Positions 38,050 through 49,409 of a stretch of DNA of 64,000 nucleotides are shown here, in pieces (the stretch's first letter is position 1; every line of letters starts with the position of its first letter). A model generated the notes under the pieces. The model was not told the DNA's origin. It searched no databases and saw nothing but the letters and a program-made list of their open reading frames with translations. Source of the stretch: Pholis gunnellus (taxonomy: Eukaryota > Chordata > Actinopteri > Perciformes > Pholidae); NCBI GenBank assembly GCA_910591455.2, contig OU342819.1, positions 6,512,833 through 6,576,832 of the forward strand, written 5' to 3'. Position numbers and translations under genes: made by a program.

Positions 38050-38854
38050 GCGTGTGCGTGTGTGTGTGTCAGTTTGCTCGGGTCGAGGAGAGGATGAAAG
38101 TGCAGGAGGAGCTGGACAGGCTGCTGTTCCTGGTGTCGGACCAGTCTCTGTCTCTGCTGCCTGAATACCACCAGAGGATCAAGGTTTGGATCCGATGTTC
38201 GACTCACTGTCCTGACCTGTTTCTGTCGGGGTGTTTTTTATTTTTCAAAATAAGGTCGCTTTCTAGTCCCGGATAGTAGGGTTTTTATTTTGTAAATTGA
38301 AAATCTAACTCGAGTCACATGTCTGAAGTAGTTATTTCATTATCTCAGTTATATATTTAGGCTTTTAGCTTACCCCGAATACATATTACAATGCAGTCCT
38401 TCATTAATTACTTTACCCGAGTGTTGGGACTCCAGATGAGGTGGCAGTGTTTAATCAACTGATTTATCTGAAAGCACACTCAAGAGGTTTATGTCCCCTG
38501 CCGGTCTGCCTCAGGTGCTGCAGTCCCTCCAGTACGTCGACAGCGGCGGGGCGGTGCAACTGAAGGGCCGCGTGGCCTGTCAGATCAGCTGCCACGAGCT
38601 GCTGCTGACCGAGCTGCTGTTCGAGAACGTCCTGAGCCCGCTGGCGCCCGAGGAGAGCGCCGCCCTGCTGTCCTGTCTGGTATTCACGCAGAAGACGCAG
38701 GTGGAGCCACACATCACCAGCACACTGCAGGAGGTAAGGAGGACGTGGCTCATTCTCGTTTGCATCCCGTGAAAAGCCCGGATATTAAAAGTGACAGCCG
38801 TGACGTGTGCGTGTACTGACATACTGTACAGACTTGCCTTCTCAGTGGGTGACT

Positions 38855-38909
<55 letters not shown>

Positions 38910-40479
38910 CCTGCAGAAAGGACAATAAGGGCACTTCACCTGACTCATCCAGGTCACTCTCTCACTTATTAATTCACTCATCTGTCTCTCGTGGAATACG
39001 CCTCTGCTGTGTCAGTGTGTGCCGTGGACGGCCCCCCGAAACATGAAAGTGCTTTATGAGGGCCTGAATTAGTGATGGCCCGAGCGCTGTAGACGTGTAG
39101 ATATGAGAGCGGAGGCGGCACGGTACGGTTTGTAAAACAGATTTCTTGAACATCACCAAGAGGTGAGAGAGTGATGCATTTAAGGGCTGCTTACTGAAAT
39201 CTCTTTTAGGCTTGACTTTGTGTTTCCCATGTCTCTCTCTTCCTCCCTCTTTCTCTCTCTCTCTCTCTCTGCTCTCTGTCTCTCTTTGTATTTTTCTTTC
39301 AGGGCATCGATCGGGTGCTGTCAGTGGCCAAGCGTATCGGAGAGCTGCAGACGGAATGTGGGATACCACAGTCAGCTGAGGAGTTTGTCGGCCAGTTCAA
39401 GTTCGGCCTGACAGAGGTGGTGTACTGCTGGGCCAGAGGCATGGTGAGGTTTTACTGTGTGTTGCTGCACCTGGCGTTAACGTGCAATCTGTATCTGGAT
39501 GACAAAAAAAAGCTGCACCTTCCTAAAAGGGGCACTCGGTCGATTTTCACAAACCTAGATCAGTTCTGTGGCTCTCAAAGGAGCTCTCCAAAGGCCGCAT
39601 TTCAAACTGGAGGCAGGAGTTTGAAAGAGGTTTTTACCAGAAAGGGAGGGTCTAACAAGTGACGCTATCAAGCATTACGGGAATTATAGAATTCAGGACA
39701 TCTCGTCCGCTGCTGCATCGATTGTGAGCCCTCCTCTTGAATACGAATCCTGTGAGTCCTGCAACTAAACCCTAGAGGTCCCCTAACTCAGCCTCTTCCT
39801 GCTATCTCAGGCATAAAGCTACAGATGACCTTTGACCTGAGGCATGCCGTATTTTCATTTTGAGGCCTCATAACAGTGTGCGCAGAATCCAGCTAACAAG
39901 AGCCCTCATTATAGCAAGTGTTAATGCAAAGGCACGTGATCAGAGGTCATTAATCAGATAATGAATTGAGATTCAAGCTCCAACTAATGATTGTTTACAT
40001 CATCAAATAATCTGCTGATTGTTTTCTCGAGTTGATATTTTGAAGTTGCTTGTTTATTAGCATTCTGTGTGAGATCTAAAAGCTTGAGTTTAGGTTATTG
40101 TTGTCTGTCTAAATATTGTTTTATTATAAACTTAAATGTTTTTATTGTTTGAAATACTTTGGAGCAGATTTTCTACGCAATGTAAAGACACATTCAGACA
40201 GAATTTTACGACTAAACGTTATCTCCTCAACTCCTTTCCTGCTTGTGTTGCGTCATAAACCATCTCTCCTCATCACAGCCGTTCGCAGAGATCGCCCAGC
40301 TGACGGACGTCCAGGAGGGCACGGTGGTCCGCTGCATCCAGCGCCTGGACGAGGTGCTGAAGGAGGTGCGACAGGCCGCACGCATCGTGGGAGACTCCGT
40401 CCTGGGGAGCAAGATGGAGAAGGCGTCCCTGGCCATCCGCAGGGACATCGTCTTCACCGCCTCCCTCTACACCCACTGA
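27959..40479 (+). CDS. skic2: Superkiller complex helicase SKIC2 (SKIV2L)
   Basis: SKIC2 is the DExH RNA helicase of the cytoplasmic SKI complex that feeds mRNA to the exosome. There are 29 coding exons: 27959-27971, 28318-28436, 29047-29168, 29799-29916, 30376-30490, 30595-30669, 30760-30813, 30911-31071, 31454-31609, 31802-31947, 32286-32432, 32522-32606, 32708-32814, 32900-33046, 33141-33237, 33332-33544, 34265-34375, 34551-34662, 34792-34910, 35669-35800, 35999-36136, 36234-36338, 36450-36585, 36711-36837, 37049-37259, 38073-38183, 38515-38733, 39303-39443, 40279-40479. They total 3738 nt, or 1245 aa (human 1246). Walker A AHTSAGKT has its Lys at 343. DEVH is at 428-431, SAT at 459-461, and motif VI QMAGRAGRR at 704-712. 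The C-terminal DSHCT-type region ends RRDIVFTASLYTH. The first coding exon has only 13 nt. Exon 26 is preceded by a (TG)n acceptor tract. Confidence 0.98.
28440..28760. repeat. Dispersed repeat in SKIC2 intron 2
   Basis: Contains 'cagagggaaatattgtactt' then 'tttactacattcaactgaca' and 'gctgtagttactag', shared with the copy at about 55240-55680 ('cagagggaaatgttgtact'). It is a degraded member of a common fish repeat. No effect on the flanking splice sites is apparent. Confidence 0.55.
37979..38070 (+). repeat. (TG)n microsatellite forming SKIC2 exon 26 acceptor tract
   Basis: About 90 bp of TG dinucleotides, with three CG interruptions near 38044-38057, run directly into the acceptor 'tgtgtcag|tttgctcg' at 38072/38073. 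No other polypyrimidine tract lies between the repeat and the exon, so the repeat itself supplies it. Confidence 0.95.
38857..38906 (+). repeat. (CA)n microsatellite in SKIC2 intron 27
   Basis: About 25 CA dinucleotides, uninterrupted, 120 bp after the exon 27 donor. The orientation in the SKIC2 transcript is CA, opposite to the TG tract before exon 26. Confidence 0.95.
39229..39302 (+). repeat. (CT)n-rich polypyrimidine tract before SKIC2 exon 28
   Basis: A CT-rich stretch including 'ctctctctctctctctct' ends in 'tttctttcag', the acceptor of exon 28. It is a long pyrimidine tract that is partly microsatellite. Confidence 0.9.
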
Positions 40480-40721
40480 GAGGGCGAACGAGAGATCCGC
40501 CTGCAGCCAAGTGCTTCTTCGTGTGAGAGATGGAGATACATGGGGGCGACGTAAAGAGACGGTGTATATGTTAAACTAGTGCTGTATGTGCCTACAAAAC
40601 ATGTCAATGTTTACATGAAAATCCCTGACCAGTGTAGAAGGGAATGTTTTTAACCAACAGACCAAAATACAAAACGTGGGAATGAAAGTGAAAACACCTG
40701 GATTGTAATTTATTGTACAGT

Positions 40722-40727
40722 AATAAA
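40722..40727 (+). terminator. SKIC2 polyadenylation signal
   Basis: AATAAA 243 bp past the SKIC2 stop codon, the first such signal downstream. Confidence 0.65.
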
Positions 40728-41389
40728 AAAACAAACTGTATTCCAAAAACATGTTGGTTGTCTCAGGTATTCCTAGAAATTAAAATGACAGATTTTGAAA
40801 ATGTTTGGCTGCCTACATCATTACCAGTCTATTCTCCCAGTTTTTTTTTTTTTTTGACATCCCGTAAACACCTCCAAGGAAAAAAAATAAATAAAAAAAA
40901 CTGACATCTGAGGCTGATGCGCGTGAGACAGAAACACTGAGGTGGTGAAATGTCACGCGAGGAAAGACATCCGCGGCTCTTTGTTGATCCGTAATGGGAT
41001 GCTCCAGCACAGTGCGCGTGCGGTTCCCCCAGTCCGGGCTGTCACTTTAAGACAACGAGAGCTTTGTGTCTGATTAATTCAACGTACGGCGACGCGTTAT
41101 GGGAGAAACCTTGTTAGACGACGAGCCGCACAGAGAGCGAGGACAGCAGGAATACTGACTGCTGCAAGAGATTTGGGTTTGCTTAAAAGAAACACTTGAA
41201 GTTATTATTATAATAAAAACCCGTGCGTGTGTTTATTATACATTTTTTTAAAGATGAAGACATCTTGAGGATGGTTTGTTTGGACTAAAAGTCTGCATCG
41301 TCGCGCACGAACGGAGGGATTTATTTTTTTCTCAGCATCAGCTTGGAGTAAAAATACATCACAGGAGGGAGGACAGAAGCTCGGAAGGC
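40728..41389 (+). promoter_or_regulatory. SKIC2-PRRT1 spacer with PRRT1 promoter and 5' UTR
   Basis: Less than 0.7 kb separates the two genes. It has T and A homopolymers near 40842-40900, then a CG-richer part ('gtgcgcgtgcggttccccca' near 41015 and 'cgtacggcgacgcgttatgg' near 41083) that is the probable PRRT1 promoter and leader. No gene is seen between them; human DXO, STK19 and C4, which follow SKIC2, are not here. Confidence 0.5.
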
Positions 41390-44300
41390 ATGTCGTCGGA
41401 AAAACACGGTGAGGTGTTTAAATTGTGCTACATATGTATTATGTACGTAATATACGTATTTTGAAGCCTAATTGGCAGCCTAAATGAGCTACTTAACACC
41501 ATTGAGATGTGAGAATTTGGTCTTTTATTCTTTTTTTAAATGGACATCGCTGTGTTTGATCCGCGGATGTGTCGGGCTGATGAGATCAGAGGTTTTTTTT
41601 TTCCAGCTCCCCCTGTTGTCAATATATCTATCTGTTATTTATCTGCACAGCGCTGTTTCTGTAGGATGCTGCACCGCTGTGTGGGTGCAGCCTGGGGAGG
41701 AAAAAAGCACCACAGGGCCTCTTATTTGAATCCATGGTCCTAAATATAGTTTAAAGTGACATTTTTCTAGACTTTAAGGGATTGTATTTGTAGGTTTTGT
41801 TTCTTTTGTGCTTCAAGAAACATGACTTTTTAATGATATTTACATTGCAGGCGACCTTACAGATGAATTATAGGTGGTTATTGTTTTTCTCGTTATCATC
41901 ATTAGAGAAAGGCCTACGCCGGCCACATCTCTCCTCACCGTGGACATCCGTGTGGGTGTCCTCTGCGCGTGCACACCTCCGCTTGCGCGTGTTTAACTGC
42001 CCTGATTAATAATAATCCTAAACGTGTGGTGGTGCACTAAAAAAAAAAAAGAGGCAATTTTGTCTTCTCGTTCTATTTTTTTCTCGTCCATTGTCAAGCG
42101 CCAGCTGAGGATGGAGCTCAAACAGTGGCTATACAGTAACAGAGTACAAGAATAAAGGTCACAATGAGACGCATAAAGTTGCTATTGGTAGGCTACGGTA
42201 AGGGGCAGACTCTACAGGAGACTACAGTTTGGACTGAACACCTGACTGCTGTCACCTGCTGTCACAATCCGTTATCGATGCTATGAAGAGAACAACAGCT
42301 GGGCTACAGTATAATGTTATTAATGAGGATGCAGAACACTGTTTTACAATTTAAATACTGCAGGGATGTGATAGTTTGCCAGATGTCTGAGGAGTAATGA
42401 TTTTGCCCCATTTAAAATTCAGCAACGCTCAGTATTGTGTATTTTATATAATTATCTTTCAGTTGTCATGGTTCCCTCTGCTGCTTCCATCTAACCTGGT
42501 TACACCTGCAATAACAGATGAAAACCTTCAGTGGTAATTCTTACTGTCCTCAAGAGCAAAATACAGACACGAGTACTTATCATTTTGTCACCACGGATGT
42601 CTTAAATATTATATATATACAACTTTACCATCAACAAAATGTCTCTAATGCTGAGACTTTTTACACAAAGGGCCCTCTGAGGCAAATTTGGGCTGCATGA
42701 ATAAAATCATCTGGAAGAGGTGTAGTCCTAATAACATTGATAGTGCTTGATTACTTTTAGGTCCCAATGTGCTCAGTATATTGCGCATGCTGGCTCAACT
42801 GCCATTCGTGTTCTTAGAAACATTGTGTGCTGTTCCTGCTACTGCAAGTCATCATATCTCCTGTGAGAAAAGTATCTCTGTGTACCTCTGTGTCTGTCTA
42901 TCACACTGCATAGTATTTTGTGTGCTCATGGCTGCATGCTCAAGGACCTCTTGCAGGTTTTCCATGACTGATACTTTCTCAAAACACCTTCCATTGCCTG
43001 TTTGATACTGCCATTGCTTGACTGCTGACTCGTCACTCACTACTCTTAACTGGGCCCGAGCCGGTAGGGACAGCAAGTAAGACACAGTGGGAAAACAGTT
43101 TGCTTATATTTATAGTTTTGGACTGTGTGTTTGTTCATAGCGAATGCAACTACCAGTACAATTGTATTAACAATGAAATTATCGATCATAAACCTGCTGT
43201 TTTAGTCTTAGAAAGAGAGAAGCAAAAAGTACATTTTAGATTACCTCTAAAACCTTATAAATGAGTCGTTCTGGAATAATGACACTTGATATCTGTTTAT
43301 GAATACTAATGGTCTTCATCCATCCATCCATTTAAATTCTGGCAATTTCCTGGAAATACCTGCTGCATCACCTGCTGGGTGTGTATCACAAGTGCTGTTT
43401 AAAGCCAATGTTTTAAAACTTTCACATATTTTAAAACTGAAAGTCCACCACTTCTTCCTTCTATTTTAGTCCTATCTTGGCAGACTCAGCAGCCCTTAAA
43501 TGGAGAAACACCAACATGCGTTTTGTTTTCTCGTGTTCGCCAAGCTGCTCGTCACGTCGTGCCCTTTTAAAGGTGTCCCTTCCCTCGTGCTCGCTCCTTT
43601 CCCCGCTTGTCTGCTTCTGGTCCACTTCCTGCTTGTGACAGAGTCGGGGACTGTTATGTAAAGCCGGTCCCCGAGCACAAGTCGTCATCCTTCATCACTC
43701 AGCTGCTCTGCTCTCCGACTGCCTCCTGCTCGCCTTCCTTCGCCCCATCGAGAACCCCCGCTCCTCCATCCTCACCTCCGTCTGCATCCATCTTCTCCTC
43801 CTCCTCCCTCCCTCATGAACCCGTCAAAGTGGATTACCGTACCCTCGGCCGCGTCCCTGCTGTGAAAACACGACGCCCCATCAGTCATTTCCAATGTTAA
43901 ACAAACACAAAGGGAGCAGACTCGTAAGCATGGGGTGTTCAAAAGCAAGAGGATGCTTCAGACAGACAGACAAACCATCAGATGAAGTTTTCCATCTCAG
44001 AAATGCCACATCTCTAACTGCTAGCAAACATTGTTTTTGAAAGGAGGCGGAGGGGGCAAAAAAAAGGCTTTTCTTCTCTGGAGGTGAGAATGTCAATCAC
44101 TGTCATCATTAGCACACAGACTACACAGGATTTCTGTCTTTTTTGATGCTGTTTGAAGTCTTGCTGAGGAGCTGTGGTCTGTTTAATTGTTTCTCCCTCT
44201 CCTCGACAGTGAGATAAGACATATTACATTCAACATGCGGACCGACGTGTAACAGTGCTTGAGTTAGATAACGTGCGCTCACTAGTTCTGTTTCTCTTAT

Positions 44301-47300
44301 TGTTCGTCCTCTGCGTTTTCTATTTGTGATTTCTCTCCTACCTGCTTTTTTCTTATCTTCCCTCCCTCTGCTTCTTCTTCTTCTTCTTCTTCTTCTTCTT
44401 CTTCTTCTTCTTCATCTCCCAGGTCTCGATGACTCTGGCCGTCAGACCATGCAGCCTCCTCCGTACCTCTCCGGCCCGCAAGACCCAAACATGCCCCAAC
44501 ACCCTAACATGCAGCCAGCGCCGGGCAGCCAGCCCAACTACCCTCCTCCGCCCCCTCCTCCGGGCTCAGACGGATACCTCCAAGAAACCCAGTTCCACTG
44601 CGGCCCGCTGGGTCCTCAGGGGGCCCCGCAGGGCTACACGGTCCAGACCCAGGGCCCCGGAGGCACCATGTCTCACGCCCCTGTAGGATACCTCCACCCG
44701 GGCTACCCTCTTCAGCTTCAGCCCTGCACAGCGTATGTACCTGTCTACCCCATGGCATCGGTGAGTTAGAGACGTTTAAGGTGCTTTTCAAGATTTCACA
44801 GGTCTGACATCAGCCTGCTGCAGAATTACACCACTCTGTTCATTATATTATATATATTATATTATATTATGAAAAAGATTCATTTGGCATTTAATGATGC
44901 TTTTAGAATCTTGCTCAAGCTTCCAAGATGGACAGTAATATGTTTGTGACCCGTAATGTTCTTCCATGCTGTGTTGAGGAATTGTATCTACAAATTTAAA
45001 TGTTGATTGAATAAGTCAGAAAATGTAATCATAAAGGCCTTAACTGAGCCAACACAGAGTGACACAAAGTATTCTTCTTGTTTTTGGAAACATTGGAACA
45101 AATGTCTATATGTTTTTTAACCACAAGTGACTTTGGCGTATTGTATTGTTTTTAGTTTTTTTAGTTTTGTTGTATTTGTTTTTTGTTGCTGTATGGACTC
45201 ATGTGTCTAGAAATAAAAGTTGAATATATACTTTACATTTCATTCCTCCTCATATCACGGATAATAGTTGTTATGTTTTCCATCTTTAACGCTTACTCTT
45301 ACATGTTCATAGTTTTCTAATATTTTACTTGGAAGTTTCTTGTAATTTGGTACTAATTATGGGTACAGATATTGTCCGGTCATCTCAGTTGGTTGAGCTT
45401 GTAATAATTGATTGCTGGAGAAATTTCCTTGAAAGAAAAGCTTCATTGTTACCAGTTAGATTGAACAGTGTTTTCTCTCTATTTTCCCCTTTGACTAATA
45501 CAAAATGTTACAAAACGTTTTTCCTGGAAACAACATTGGAAATTATTAGAAATGTTTTATAACGTCAAACTCAGTTTTGAACAATCTAAAACTATACATT
45601 TGCTCAAGTTAGCACGTTGCTGCATTACACGCTTGATATGATTTTTGACAACTTTAGGTCAAATTTTCATTTCATGAGAATCACATAAACAGAAAACAGC
45701 TAACTTCTTTGATGTGACTTTTATTAACTTATTTTGTGAGGATTATTATTAGGAAGAGACAAATGCATAAGCATACAGTATAATATTCATAGAATACACT
45801 AATTCCACACACAGTGTCAATGCAAAGCACATAGGCTGAGCTAATTTGTGTTACTTGTCTTTAGATGGGCTTTTATAAAAAAGTACAAATCCATTGCATT
45901 AGAACATGTTTGTGTCTGAGGGAGCATCATGCTTTTTACATTACAGTCATTTAGCTGACTTACAATTCAGATTCTATCACATTTCGACACCGTAGGCACA
46001 GCTACAGGAGCAATTTTGGGGTTAAGTGTCTTGCTCAAGGACACATCGACATGCGACTAGCAGAGCCGAAGTCGAGGATCGAACTGCCGATCCTTTGGTT
46101 GAAGGACGGCCCTGCTAGCCACTTAACCACAGTGGTCGCCATGCCTTACTGCATTGTTTCATTGTGTATGCAGTTAAGGCTAACTTTTCACCAGCAGTGA
46201 CTGGAGATCACCCGATAAACCATATGCGGTGCCTTGGTGCAGAGTGTGAAGGTTAAGGAAACCGAGAACAGTCTGCAGTCTATAGATAATGATAAATCAA
46301 ATTCATTACACCAGCTCATGGTGCAGGTACCACACAACAGCTTTTGTAGCCAGGGGTCTCCCACAAAGTACTTATTCTACAGCAAAACTGCTATTTACAC
46401 TAACCTACAAGGTTTCCCATTGGCTTGTGCAATATACATTGTGTGGACATAGACTTTAGAGGCCGGCAGACAAGATGTTCAACTAAGTTCAAGGTTAAGA
46501 AATGGTACGGCCCATTTTAGGGGTGTCTGAAATTGTATTACAAGAGTCTTCCATGCATGAATATGGGAAACATGTTGTAAAACTTAATTACGATTACAGT
46601 TAAGAAGGATATACAAATGTTCCAATTAGGGGGAGCCACACCCTCCCGATCCCACCTGTAATACGAACCTTGCCTTGGCGGGATCAGGATTATGGCGGCG
46701 ACCACAAGCCGCAAAATCCCAAGTTCACATCCTTTGTTGCATGTCATCAATCTCTCTCCCCCTCATTTCCTATCACTCTCTGCTGTTGGCTTTCTAGGCA
46801 TCAAATTCCCAAAACAACAATGAAAAAATGACTTGAGAATCGAATGTCAGTCTTTGGCTGAACTGCTCTCGTTTCATAGAAACATGCAACCTGAGGTGAT
46901 GTGAGTGGGCTCTGCTTTGGTTGAAAAACCGGTTGTGAACCAGTGCTCAAGATCATTAATAGATATCTTTGTAGCTTTTATTTCTTCACCGTTGTACAAC
47001 ATATTTTTTAATATAGCTGCACATGTTTAAAATAAAACCATTCACACTACCCCCTAAGGTAAAGTGATAGTGGTGAAACTTAGGCCCCAAAATTTGATTG
47101 TGAGTCATCAAACCACCGAAAGTGCTTCTCTGCTACCACAAGTCTCACCCCCAAGTGCGCTGAACTGAAAACAAGAGCTTGGGTTTAATCTTCTCCACCT
47201 CGCCAGTCGCTTTTAATAAAGATAAATATTTAAAATCCCCAGCAGTATAATTTGTGTTGCATACGTTCCTGTGTACAGGACTACAGGAGGGTTTGGTAAG

Positions 47301-49409
47301 ATGTTATCAAGAGCTAAATCTGCACTGTACCATCTTGCAGGCTGGTTCCTACAAATGAATAATAGAGTTTCAGACGTTTCCGGCCATGCTGCTGATAAAA
47401 CTGAGACGTGCACGACTCTTTAATGTATCCAACAGGGACGGTGCTCATGCGGCTGTCCTCCTCTTTGACTGTGTCACCTTGTTCCTGTGTCTTTTCGAGT
47501 GGAAAGTGCTTTGTAAGCTGCTGTTTTACTCACTTACTCACTGTCTTCTCCTCTCTCTCTCTTTGTTCAGGGACAACCCTACATGCCGACCGGGGGAGGC
47601 CACCCAGGGATCCCGCCGGGCCAGATTCATCCCATGCAAATGCCACCCAGCATCACCCTGATGGACCGTCGACCGCCACACGACTACCTGCCCATCGCCG
47701 TGCTCACCACCGTCTGCTGCTTCTGGCCAACAGGCATCATTGCGATCATCAAAGCAGTGCAGGTTAATGCCGCTTCATCGTGTCTTTTGATCTTTGAGTC
47801 TTATTAACATAATGTCGCCTTTACCAGCGAGACTAATGTAAATGCGTCCTCGAGTCATTTTACCCTTCATTTTATTTTCAGAAATGTACTTGCCTTTTAG
47901 GATGGCACTGTGGTAAAATACATATAGTATGTACAACAGTCTAATAAATCACACGTATTTTCGTCACTTTAATATTGATTTTTTGGGGGGATTACCTCAC
48001 AAATGGGGGATGTGTTTTTTTTCAGCCATGTCAGCGACGTGGCTCCAGGCAATGCCGCTCAGTCCATCACTTTGACCCAGAATCAAATATCTCATCAACA
48101 ATTTGAGGCATTGCCATGAAACTTTCATTGTGCCCAGACAATGAATCCTACTGACTTTTGTGATCCCCCGACCTTTCCTCTAGCGCCACCATGAGGTTGA
48201 CTTTTGTATTTTTCAGCAATCACCATCAAATTTGGATCACGCAATCATGTCCCTCTCAGGAAGAATTTCTAATAACATTGGAGATCCTTTAAGTTTTCAC
48301 ACAGTGGCTTCAACATGTAATTTTGTCCCAATACCTATATGCACAAGACGAAAGACGTTCCCATCAGCCTTAGCTGTACTTTGTGTTTCGTGGTAACTCG
48401 CAAATGTGAGCACGCTAACATGCTGAACTGAGATGGTGAACATGGCAAACGTTATAGCTGCTATTGTGAGCATGTTAGCGCGATAGTTAGACTCTGACAG
48501 AGGAACTACTGTCATTGTACACATAATGACGTTAATCGTGTGATTTTTCAGACAAAATGTATATCTCGTGTCAAAATGTAGCTTGTAGTGTCTGCTTGGA
48601 TTTTGAAAGTTTAGTTCAGCCCCTCCCTAACAGTGAAGAAATAGGCACGACTCCGAGGTCTATTACGGATGCTGACGCCCTATGTTTTCGATACCTTTGA
48701 ATTATGCAGAATCAGGAAACGGCAGGAGAAGACAGCCAACCCCAAGAATTAACATTACACATTTGAAGACAATATAGCTTGGGTCAGTGCGCCACCATTA
48801 CACCTAAAGCTGAGAGTGAAGTGAGAAATGTGAAGGCTCAGCGTGGTGACTCTCGTACCTCCATGATGCCTGTTGTTTGCCTCTGTAATGGCAGACTGCG
48901 CTGACCAACATCCACACAGCATTACGTAACTGCACCATTGTCAGTGCAACGGGATAGAATGGATTTTTTCCTCTGGGCCTGCTCAGCTGGCTTTGAGTTA
49001 AGTTGAGCTGACAAGGCATGGACCCACTGGTCTGAGCTGTGTATGTTGTTATGGTGTGTTAATGTAGCGTGAAGTGGCCTCTTCCTGCACATTCAGGCTG
49101 TGCTGCAGTGAAATCGATCCATGCATGGTGTTTCAGACTCTCTCCCACTCGTGCATCTTCTTGTTACATAACGTATTTTTTCATTTCTCCACTCTCCCAC
49201 TCACCCATCCCCTTCCCTCCTGCATCACTTAGGTGCGCACGGCGATAGCCAGAGGGGACATGGTGACGGCGGAGATAGCCTCCCGCGAGGCACGCAACTT
49301 CTCCTTCATCAGCCTGGCTGTTGGCATCGCCTCCATCGTGCTTTGCACCATCCTTACCGTGGTAGTCATCATCGCCTCGCAGCACCACGACGACGACTGG
49401 GAGCCGTAA
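41390..49409 (+). CDS. prrt1: Proline-rich transmembrane protein 1 (PRRT1/SynDIG4)
   Basis: PRRT1 is a CD225/dispanin-family membrane protein that associates with AMPA receptors in neurons. Four exons: 41390-41408 (MSSEKH), 44423-44760, 47571-47762, 49233-49409; 726 nt, 241 aa (human about 306). The cytosolic N-terminal half is Pro-rich and contains QPPPYLSGP, a PPPPPPP run, YLQETQF and the conserved GYPLQLQPCTAYVPVYP. The CD225 domain follows: a re-entrant or first membrane segment (PIAVLTTVCCFWPTGIIAII), then the loop KAVQVRTAIARGDMVTAEIA. The final helix is FISLAVGIASIVLCTILTVV, ending HHDDDWEP. The human His-rich and poly-Ala N-terminal stretches are absent, which explains the shorter length. 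Intron 1 is 3.0 kb, intron 2 2.8 kb and intron 3 1.5 kb; introns 2 and 3 hold dispersed repeats. The 3' UTR probably ends at AATAAA at 49880 or 50489. Confidence 0.96.
44373..44413 (+). repeat. (CTT)n microsatellite at PRRT1 exon 2 acceptor
   Basis: About 13 CTT units end ten bases before the acceptor 'catctcccag|gtctcgatg' (44422/44423) and make up most of its polypyrimidine tract. Confidence 0.92.
45935..46140 (-). mobile_element. tRNA-derived SINE in PRRT1 intron 2
   Basis: Read on the minus strand, the element starts near 46140 with a tRNA-like head. A box-A-like 'gtggttaagtggctagcag' is followed by a box-B-like 'ggcagttcgatcctcg' about 40 bp later. Then comes the body ('tgtccttgagcaagacactt' then 'aacccc') and a tail 'agctaaatgactgtaatgta' near 45940. 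This is the arrangement of a Pol III tRNA-type SINE of the kind abundant in teleosts. It is diverged but close to full length. It lies antisense to PRRT1. Confidence 0.75.
46628..46800. repeat. Dispersed repeat with 'cctttgttgcatgtcatcaa' tail
   Basis: Contains 'ggcgaccacaagccgcaa', 'cacatcctttgttgcatgtc' and 'ctctctccccctcatttcct'. A closely similar 'cctttgctgcatgtcatccc' pyrimidine tail is, as I recall, characteristic of a high-copy fish retroposon. Boundaries are approximate. Confidence 0.5.
48085..48260. repeat. Dispersed repeat, 'gaatcctactgac' family, PRRT1 intron 3
   Basis: Contains 'gcattgccatgaaacttt', 'cagacaatgaatcctactga' and 'ctctagcgccaccatgagg'. Shares these words with about 8790-8960 and 52790-52935. 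No coding capacity. Confidence 0.6.

Noticed and set aside
37980..38276. Open frames made of repeated Cys-Val over the (TG)n tract
   Set aside because: Pure translation of a dinucleotide repeat; the real exon begins at 38073.
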